From NCBI GenBank assembly GCA_022393335.1, contig JAJEKB010020704.1:368614-432613 (forward strand): a DNA stretch of 64,000 nucleotides. Direction: 5' to 3'. The position numbers and the translations under genes were made by a program. Origin of the DNA: Macrotrachela quadricornifera. Lineage: Eukaryota; Rotifera; Eurotatoria; Philodinida; Philodinidae. Position 1 is the first letter of the stretch. The number at the start of each line of letters is the position of its first letter. The notes under the pieces are model-generated. The model was not told the origin of the DNA and did not search any database. It saw nothing but the letters and a program-made list of their open reading frames with translations. Of this stretch, positions 56,135 through 64,000 are shown piece after piece.

Positions 56135-59100
56135 TTAAAGCCATGTGCTGAGATCTTTAGCAACATCCGAATCCAGATCAGAGCAGCTTTGCTCATCCGT
56201 CAAGAAGTTACCCATGCTACCACAATCATGACGATTAGTATGCTCAGAACGAGCCCCATCAGGATGGTTTTGAAACAAAGCATTTTCCCTCATTGTGCGT
56301 GCTTTTTCATGGAATTCGAGCTCTTTCAGGGCATTACCCATCGCATTATACACAGAACCAATATTGTCGTAAGAATCAGCCAAAATTTCATAATTCGGAG
56401 GATTCACTGTTTCGTTAATTTTCAATGCTTTTTCATAAAATTTCAATGCTTCCAGAAAGTCATCCATGCTATTGTAAACGTCGCCAATATTATCGTAAGA
56501 AGCAGCCAATTCTGGATGATCTGAAGGGAGAACCTTTTCTCTTATTTTAAGTGCTTTCTCTTGAAATTTGAGTCCTTTCAATGTGTTACCCATCATATTA
56601 TATACGAAACCGATATTGTCGTAAGAAATAGCTAAAATCTGATAATTCCGAGGNNNNNNNNNNTTCGTTAATTTTCATTGCTTTTTCATGAAATTTGAGT
56701 GCTTCGTTCATGTCACCCGTACTAACATAAATATACCCAATATTCTGGTACGAAGCAGCTAACTCTGGATGATCTGGAGACAGAGTATTTTCCCTCATTT
56801 TGATTGCTTTTTCATGAAACTCGAGCCCTCTCAAGGCATTACCCATTGCATTATACACAGACCCGATATTGTCATAAGAAACAGCCAAAATCCGATGATT
56901 CGGAGGATCCAGTGTTTCGTTAATTTTCATTGCTTTTTCATGAAATTTGAGTGCTTCGTTGAAGTCGGCCATGCTGCTATAAATGTAACCAATATTGTGG
57001 TAAGAAACAGCCAAATCCGAATGGTTTGAAGGCAATACTTTTTCTCTTATTTTGAGTGCTTTTTCTTGAAATTCGAGTGCTTCCAAATGGTTTCCCATGC
57101 CCTTGTAGATATTACCGAGGCAACTATATGAGTTAGCCACAATGGGATTGCTGGGAGATAGCATTTCCTCTTCGATTTTGATTGATTTCTCGTGAAACTT
57201 AATAGCCTCTGAGTAATTGCCCATTTTCTCATACACATGACTGATATTGTGGTAAGACAGAGCCAAACCTGGAGGATTCGGAGAAAGTAGTGTTTCGTTA
57301 AGTTTCGTTGCTTTTTCATAAGATTCGAGGGCTTTGACGAAGTCACCCATATTAGCGTAAACCTGACCAAAATTCTGGTAAGACACAGAGAAATGTGGAT
57401 GATTTGGAGGCAAAGCTTCTTCTCGTATTTTGAGTGCTTTTTCATGAAATTCGAGTGCGTTCAAATGGTTTCCCATGCCGTTGTAGATATTACCGAGGCA
57501 ACTATAGGAGTTAGCCAGAGTGGGATGTTTGGGAGGCAGGGTGTCTTCCTCGATTTTAACTGATTTTTTGTGAAACTCTATAGCTTCTGAGTAATTACCC
57601 ATTCTCTCATACGCGTGACTGATATTGTGATATGAAACTGCCAAACTTCGATGATTCAGAGGAGTTGCTGTTTCGTTAAGTTTCATTGCTTTTTTATGAA
57701 ATTCGAGTCCTTTGAAGAAGTCGCCCATATTGCCATAAACGTAACCAATATTGTGGTAAGAAGCAACCAAATCTGGATGATTTGAAGGCAGAACTTTTTC
57801 TCTTATTTTGAGTGCTTTTTCTTGAAATTCGAATGCTTTCAAATGGTTTCCCATGTCGTTATACACAGTACCAAGACAACTATATGAGTTAGCCAGAATG
57901 GGATGATTGGGAGGCAGAGTTTCTTCTTGGATTTTGATTGATTTTTTGTGGAACTCAATAGCTTCCGCGTAATTACCCATTTTCTGATACACATGACTGA
58001 TATTGTGGTAAGAAAGAGCGACAATGCGATGATTCGGAGGAGGTGCTGTTTCGCTGACTTTCATTGCTTTTTCATGGAATTCAAGCGCTTTGAAGAAGTC
58101 AGCCATACCCTCGTAAACATGGCCAATACTGTGGTAAGAAGCAGCCAAATCTGGATGATTTGGAGGTAGATTTTTTTGTCTTATTTCGAGTGCTTTCTCA
58201 TGAAACTCGAGCTGGGTCAGGACGTTAGCCATCGCACTATAGGTAGAAGCGATATTGTCGTAAGAAGCAGCCAAAACCTGATGATTCGGAGGAGGAGCTG
58301 TTTCGCTGATTTTCACTGCTTTTTCATGAAAATCAAGTGCTTTGAGGAAGTCACCCATAGTACCATAAACATGACCAATATTGTGGTAAGAAGTCGCCAA
58401 ATCTGGATGATTTGAAGGCAAAGCTTTTCGTCTTATTTTTAGTGCTTTTTCTTCGAATTCGAGTCGTTTCGAATAGTTACCGATTGTGTTACACATTGTA
58501 CCAAAACAACTATATGAGTTAGCGAGATCGGGATGGTTTGGAGGCAGAGTTTGTTCTTCAATCTTGATTGATTTTTCGTGATATGTAATTGCCTTTGGAT
58601 AATTTGCCAGATTCTCAAAGACGTGGCTAATATAGTGGTAAGAAAGAGCCAAATCGGGGTGATTCGGTGGCAGAGCTTTCTCTCTAATTTTGATTGCTTT
58701 GTCTCCAAATTCGAGTGCTTTTATATAGTTACCCAAATATATATATAGAGGTGAAAGAGCGTTGTAGGATTCAGCCAAATCTGGATGATTAGAGGGAAGA
58801 TATTTGACTCTTATTTGGGTGGCTTTCTGGAGAAATCGCTCTGCTTCGGTGTAGTTAGCAGTATTAGTGTACACAATGCCGATATCATTATTTATTTGTG
58901 CTATAGAAGCAAAGTTTTCGCCTGTCGAATTCTCATAGACTTCTAGTGATATCTTCAGGAATGAAATTGCCTTTTCGTATTCGGCAAGGCCAGAATGCGC
59001 CCTTCCGAGACCATGATAAATAACTGCTTTTTCATCAAGATTCGCAGCGTTTCCAAGTAATTGATTATACAACTCCTCAACTTGCTTGTAGTCACCCACT

Positions 59101-59945
59101 TTAAGCATCAATCGACCCATTCGATACCACCCAGATCCAGTTATTTCCGCTTTCATTTGACGAGTAAGTTTATTTAATTGGGGATCATTTTCGTTAGTAA
59201 GTGTCATCTGTATCTCACAAATGCTACTATTGTCATGATTCTGCTTGATTTCACCCACACGAAATACTGTATTCATTGTGAAAAGTATTTCATTTTCGCT
59301 GCTTATAGCACTCTGATCTTTGATCATCGCATATGGTGTATGCGAAATAGATACATTTTTGGGATCGATTTCCATATTAAAAAGGACAGCCACCAAACTT
59401 TGATTTTTCTTGCTTGACTGCTTAGCGAACGACAGGGCTACTTTTCTCTCGGTACTAGTTGACAGAAAACTGTTGAATGCGAGCAGTCCACCTTTATTAT
59501 CTTGTATAGTTTTGAAAGCTTCCAGTGATAGTCCTTGACCACGATAAACCATGAATTTCTCCTTGAATGTATCAGACTGTTCTTTATGCAAGTCTTTCAA
59601 TTGATGATGGAGATGTCGAATGAAGAAACCTAATTTTGTCATTGTTCCCATATCAAGGTCTCTTAAGGCACGGTTGAGCATGCCATAAAGAAAAATATCA
59701 TATGAATACCACCATATTGGCTTTTTCGTAGTATATTCTCTTGTGAATTCGTCTATCTCATCATTCGGAATATCTAATTGACGACAATAGGTCGATAAGT
59801 TTTTCATTGACTCTTCAAGGTCATCTGTGATTTCCAATACGATTTCTTTGAACAGCAGTGTATACATGTACTGCGGTTCCAGCTGGTCAATGCTTTCTTT
59901 ATCTGATACTCCTTCCAACGATGGTTGCTTCGTTACGAAGCTCAT
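56135..59945 (-). CDS. ADP-ribosyltransferase with ~22 kinesin-light-chain-like TPRs
   Basis: The minus-strand frame from 59945 opens with an ART domain (residues ~80-235) carrying R135 (MVYRGQGLS), STS at 162-164 and ENE at 217-219, i.e. a complete R-S-ExE triad of arginine-type ARTs. From residue ~265 it is a chain of 42-residue TPRs of the form LPPNHPDLAxSYxNIGxVY...GNYxxALEFHEKALKIREK, about 22 in all. These form a superhelical binding surface. There is no signal peptide, so a cytosolic role is likely. A 10-N gap at 56654-56663 breaks the frame only nominally: the TPR reading continues unchanged to the stop at 56135, so one gene spans the gap. In the middle part repeats alternate with a period of three. 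The C-terminus is a short acidic tail ending STWL. Confidence 0.88.
56654..56663. other. Assembly gap (10 N)
   Basis: Ten Ns inside the TPR-coding part. The length is a placeholder, as the flanking TPR frames do not match across it. It falls where repeats are most alike, so collapsed copies are likely. Confidence 0.95.
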
Positions 59946-61234
59946 CGGAATAGCATGGTGATCACATGCACGTGCGACCTGTGATAATTTTTTGCATACA
60001 GATTTGATTTGATGATATTTTTATAGGACGTATACATTTTCTACCATGAACTTCAGTCAAATTTAAATGGTTATTGTTGCAACGTATTCTATACCGGTAA
60101 ATTCTGAATTCACTAAGAAAGGAGTTTATATTGCTAATTTGATCTCAATTGTATGAACGTAGAAGGTTACAGACTTTGTGTTGATGATATGGTCATTTTG
60201 CCATATTAACTAACAAGGGAACGTTCTCAGGTGGGTCCTGGAGATTTCAATGAAAATGATATAGCATTGTTAGGTGAGGTGTATCTATCTCAGGTGTGAA
60301 ACAATTAGGTACTCTTACGACCTTAGTAAAAACTTATATGCAAAACAATTTTCAAAAATTTGACATATATTCTCTTTCTCGTAGAGAAGAGTTTTGCAGC
60401 CTTAAATTGTTTGCTTGCTTGGTTCTATTTTCCACAAAACTTGAGGGTAAGGGTAATCGACGGTGGAGAGTTCGAATCTGATATCAGTTTTGATTATTAA
60501 TCAATTAGTTTATCAATTAGTAATTATTAACTGTTATTGTTTCCCATAAAATTTGATCAAATGTAATTAGAGGTGGGAAGTACGCACCTGAGTTTCGTTT
60601 TTTGTTAATTAATTATTAATTAATGAAAACAAATAGTTTGCTGGTAGTTCCAAAACAGTATTCCTACGAGAAAGAGCTGAGCGAGTCTTCGGACGAGCGT
60701 TACTTGTTTTGTTATACAGATATATATTTTTTCTTATAGCTTTTTTCAAAATCTCAATGCATTTGCTCTCTGAATGTTCTATGTCTCGTACGATTTGTAT
60801 GTTCTCTGTTTTTTTATATGGGGCTGAATCATATATGTTTTCTTCCTCAGATCTTTGTGATTATTATGTCTCTATTTTTCTGATACCTATCTCTCATCTG
60901 TTCGTATAATCGTTCGCTCTTTCGGACTATAAATAGATCAGAGTACTTGAAATAAATTTCATGATCTCTAACGTAACATATTACGGTGTTGTCAACATAA
61001 ATTTCATCAACATTAACAATATTCTTTGCATGTTTAATAAACTCGTGCAACAGAAATATCTAGAAACTACTCAAACTGAACCATCGTCAAAAAGACTACG
61101 AGCTAGCGGATCAATTGTTTGTATTGTTTATCAACTATTAACTTCAACAAAACTACTGGTGGACCATATTGTAACCTTGGATTTCGATGAGTATGACGAT
61201 TGCATTGGTGCAATTAACTTTCAACAATGTAAGT
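59946..61234. other. Intergenic, nothing recognised
   Basis: Promoter side of the ART-TPR gene plus AT-rich sequence. No exon is supported; a tRNA-like GAGTTCGAATC near 60470 lacks the rest of a tRNA. Confidence 0.4.
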
Positions 61235-62158
61235 TTTATTACTGTCGATGACTTAATGCCAATGTCTTGGGCGAAGAAATTGGCGAGAACCGTTTTGACG
61301 TCGTTCTCGTCGTCGAATATTTTCTCGCCCAATTAATTAGAAAGAGAATGAAACAAATGGTAGTCTGTTGGGGTCAAGTCAGTAGAGTAAGTTGGATCTG
61401 AAAGTGTAATCCATCCAAGCCTCAATCATTTTTCATGCGTCGATTTTGCAAAGTTATGCCTGGCGTTGTCATGCAGAAAATAAATTCTATCCTGCTTCCC
61501 ATGAAGTTTTGCTGCAACTCGGTCTATTTGCTGACAGTAGAGATCAGCAGGAAGAATTTTCCAATAAATAATCCCTTTGATACTCCACCAAACGCTTAGC
61601 ATAATCTTCATTGAATGAAGTTCATTCTTGGGCATTGCTACACCTGTTTGTTTAGTATCCAGCCGCTGCCGCTTGCGCGTATGGTTAACATATAACACTC
61701 AATTTTCATCACTAGTACTAAGATTGTGGAGCCATTGGTAATTGTGATGAGCCGTCATTAATTCCATACAAGCGTCAACTCTGAGTTGGAGCTGAAGCGG
61801 TGACAACTCATGTAGTATTCCAACACTATGTTTCCATTGCAGTATGAACGCACTCAAGTCGCTCTACTAAACATCGTGTAGTCGGTTTAGGATCTCCTTC
61901 GATGAGCTGCTTGAAAACATTCATATCCACCTGTAGTGGTTTTCCAGAACGAAGTAAATCGTCGAGTTCTAAATTACCGTTCTTGAACCAATTGAATCAA
62001 TTTTGCGCTGTACGAATGGAGAATATATCCTTCCCCATCATACTGTATATGTTGCTGGTTACTTCCGGTACTTTATGATCCAAACAAAATTCATGGAACA
62101 AAACCACTCGGAGCTCTTTACGAGATATTTTCAATTCTAATTCAAGATCAACGTCCAT
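61235..62158 (-). pseudogene. Mariner transposase pseudogene
   Basis: Reading from the ATG at 62158, the pieces in order are LFHEFCLDHKVPEVTSNIYS, GKDIFSIRTAQN, the open part at 61426-61698 with DTKQTGVAMPKNELHSMKIM, LSVWWSIKGIIYW and IYFLHDNARHNFAKSTHEK (a catalytic Asp), and finally KIFDDENDVKTVLANFFAQ. There are several stops and frameshifts between these, and the stretch after ILPA is shortened. It belongs to a different mariner lineage from the copy at 40871. Confidence 0.85.
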
Positions 62159-62735
62159 ATTCATAATTTTGTTATTGTTCGAAAGAATTTCGTATACCTT
62201 TTAAAACGACTTATTCGACTAACGATCAATCAGAGTGACTACGTAATTCAAGTAGAACCTATTTATTTTTGAAGGTTGGCTATGGCATATTGTAGAGAAC
62301 ACTTTGCTCTGTCAGCAAATGCAATTGTTTTTTGGTCTTTCTCATGATGAAGAAAAAAAGCTGTACGACAGACACGATAGGTAGGCTTCTTGAAATCTCT
62401 GTGTTTGCGTGCTTTCGAAGAAACTTTTGAAAAAAGAACAGCAGTGTAATTAAAAATTGAAAGACCATATACGTAGCTGCTTTATTGATAACATAAAAAT
62501 TGGGAGACATCTAAAAGCCTCATAGAATTTAGAGTGAATGCGTTACTAATTAGGGCTTTTAGTTTAATTTACGCTACAATCTTACAAGCATTTAAGCTGA
62601 TATATAGAACCTTCTGCTATCTTTTCACGGGTTATCAAATGGCTCAGTTGGCTTTTACTTACATTCTTCTTCTTCTAAAAAGAATGGTAACGCATTTACT
62701 TCATCTACACACTTTCATGTTGTAAACCCTATATA
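62159..62735. other. Intergenic, nothing recognised
   Basis: No exon or repeat is supported; it includes what is left upstream of the mariner pseudogene. Confidence 0.4.
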
Positions 62736-63539
62736 TGAGTGAATTGCAACTTTTTGGTAAAATTGAAATTTTGTTGTATTTTCTTAATAACTCCTCTTCT
62801 CGTTGATCGATCTGGTCGATTTTTTATGTGTTATTAGTCTCTAATTGCCCCATTGCCACAGCAAAATTCAGCGTTGTAGCTTCTACTGGTGCAGACTTAT
62901 AGGTCTGACACTGAAAAAATCGAACTTTATAGTGAGAGGTGATAAGAAGGAAAAAACTTTCTAACTATCAAACAAAAGAGAAAAGTAGTGATTAATAGTC
63001 TGTTTAATACAGCTTGAAACGCTCTATCGATTGATATATTTTTGTTTTTATTCCTCCTTTTTTTCTGAATATTTCTAGTCAAAGTATTCAAATTGATAGA
63101 AAAAAATTTTCTGAACATCTTTTCTTTTCGCGAACAAAAGGCAATCCTTTTCTAAAAATTTGAGTTTTACTCACTTTGTAGAAGGACCTTTTGCAAATTT
63201 CATCGCTGATAACTCTTGAACAACTCATCTATTTTTGCTCAAAATTTTACAGCTGATATAGTTCTTGGAGTTGTGTAATTGGTAAAAAACTCAGCCTTCT
63301 ATCGCTTATCGTTCTCGAGATATTTATCTTATGTAAAAGGACCTTTTTGAATGATATAGCAATTTTTACGGTACATTTTCATTGAAAATGTCGTATCTCA
63401 GTTAATACGTGGTAAAAAGTTGGGAAACTTCTGCTGAATAGCGTACGCATTGAATATAATAAAATACGCTGCTCAGAAATTGTTTAGGTCTACTTTCAAC
63501 TTTTTGCGCCAATTTTACCAAAAAACTGCAATTCACTCA
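62736..63539. mobile_element. TA-flanked MITE with ~34 bp terminal inverted repeats, 804 bp
   Basis: The left end TGAGTGAATTGCAACTTTTT is matched inverted at the right by TGAGTGAATTGCAGTTTTTT, and both continue GGTAAAATTG. TA flanks the element at 62734-62735 and 63540-63541. The interior has no open frame of transposase type. This is a Tc1/mariner-like non-autonomous element. Confidence 0.75.
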
Positions 63540-64000
63540 TATGTATGTTTGAAGAGATCGACTGCTTTAATAGCAAATGACTTTCAATAAAATTTATTAC
63601 TGGTATTGTATTATAGAGATACCAACAAGCCATGCTTTCGCTTGAATTGGTGTATGATTGTTTTAGGTTAAACCAGATTTGGCAGATAAACCTACGATTG
63701 AAACTTAGGAGCCTATCACTTCATACCTGATCAGTTGATATATTGACTAAGCATAAGTGAAAATTACATCTTATACCTTCATTGTATATTGCATAGAAAT
63801 CTCGAGTAGCTATTTGATTTTTATTTCGCTAAGATGGCAAAATGAAGATAAAACAAAAGTCATTTGTCTATTGTAGCATGCCATTAAATTTTGATAAATC
63901 AATATTTCTTCTAGTACAATTTTTCGATAATATGTTGTCAAAGAAATAGGGATATTTGTAGATCCTCGATTGTTTTAAAAACCCTGAAGAAATAGATACA
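63540..64000. other. Intergenic to window end
   Basis: AT-rich, with no feature recognised. Confidence 0.4.

Noticed and set aside
56769..58708. Multiple frames antisense to or out of frame with the TPR region
   Set aside because: They are periodic shadows of the 126 bp TPR repeat in other frames.
60415..60490. Possible tRNA B-box (GAGTTCGAATC)
   Set aside because: No A-box at the right distance and no acceptor stem.

Overview
The window looks like nuclear DNA of a bdelloid rotifer (Adineta/Rotaria type). It is AT-rich, its spliced genes have very short GT-AG introns (about 45-65 bp), and it carries families that are strongly expanded in bdelloids: arginine-type mono-ADP-ribosyltransferases fused to TPRs, FG-GAP propeller proteins, divergent 7TM receptors and LamG proteins. 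There are many small DNA-transposon derivatives. The species call is an inference from gene content only.

Layout. 0.4-1.9 kb: a MITE-like element with palindrome arrays. 3.4-4.4 kb: a 7TM receptor. 5.3-5.7 kb: a broken ADP-ribosyltransferase remnant. 6.1-8.2 kb: a ten-exon membrane-anchored double-LamG protein with a Thr stalk built from micro-exons. 9.5-10.1 kb: compound repeats. 10.4-12.5 kb: a 14-repeat FG-GAP protein. 13.3-13.6 kb: a hAT MITE. 14.5-22.4 kb: three minus-strand isoprenoid genes, namely a NUS1-like cis-prenyltransferase subunit, a UbiA prenyltransferase homologue and a class I terpene synthase whose long intron holds a hAT element. 29.0-29.9 kb: DHDDS, the catalytic partner of NUS1. 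22.4-29.0 and 29.9-33 kb: gene-poor repeats, including a long near-perfect foldback element. 33.0-36.4 kb: a degenerate ~105 bp tandem array running into a small secreted-peptide gene. 37.5-39.6 kb: a 13-exon p38-like pseudokinase. 40.9-42.4 kb: a dead mariner split by a nested TA-flanked MITE. 42.5-45.0 kb: an ART-TPR gene with a homopolymer frameshift. 45-49.4 kb: repeats. 49.4-50.5 kb: a second 7TM receptor. 51.3-51.9 kb: a hAT-transposase-related fragment. 52-55.7 kb: repeats with a piggyBac-type MITE. 56.1-59.9 kb: an ART with ~22 kinesin-light-chain-like TPRs and a 10-N assembly gap. 61.2-62.2 kb: a mariner pseudogene. 62.7-63.5 kb: another TA-flanked MITE.

The most interesting part is the isoprenoid neighbourhood. 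The terpene synthase keeps a DDxxD motif and a complete NSE triad. It lies ~650 bp upstream of a UbiA homologue in which every acidic position of the second metal-binding motif is N or H. Both halves of the dolichol cis-prenyltransferase lie within 15 kb of each other on either side. Terpene synthases of this type are characteristic of fungi and bacteria, so horizontal gain is likely, but only phylogeny can settle it. The second striking locus is the p38-like gene: its frame and splice sites are intact, but the glycine loop, the VAIK lysine, HRD and DFG are all lost.
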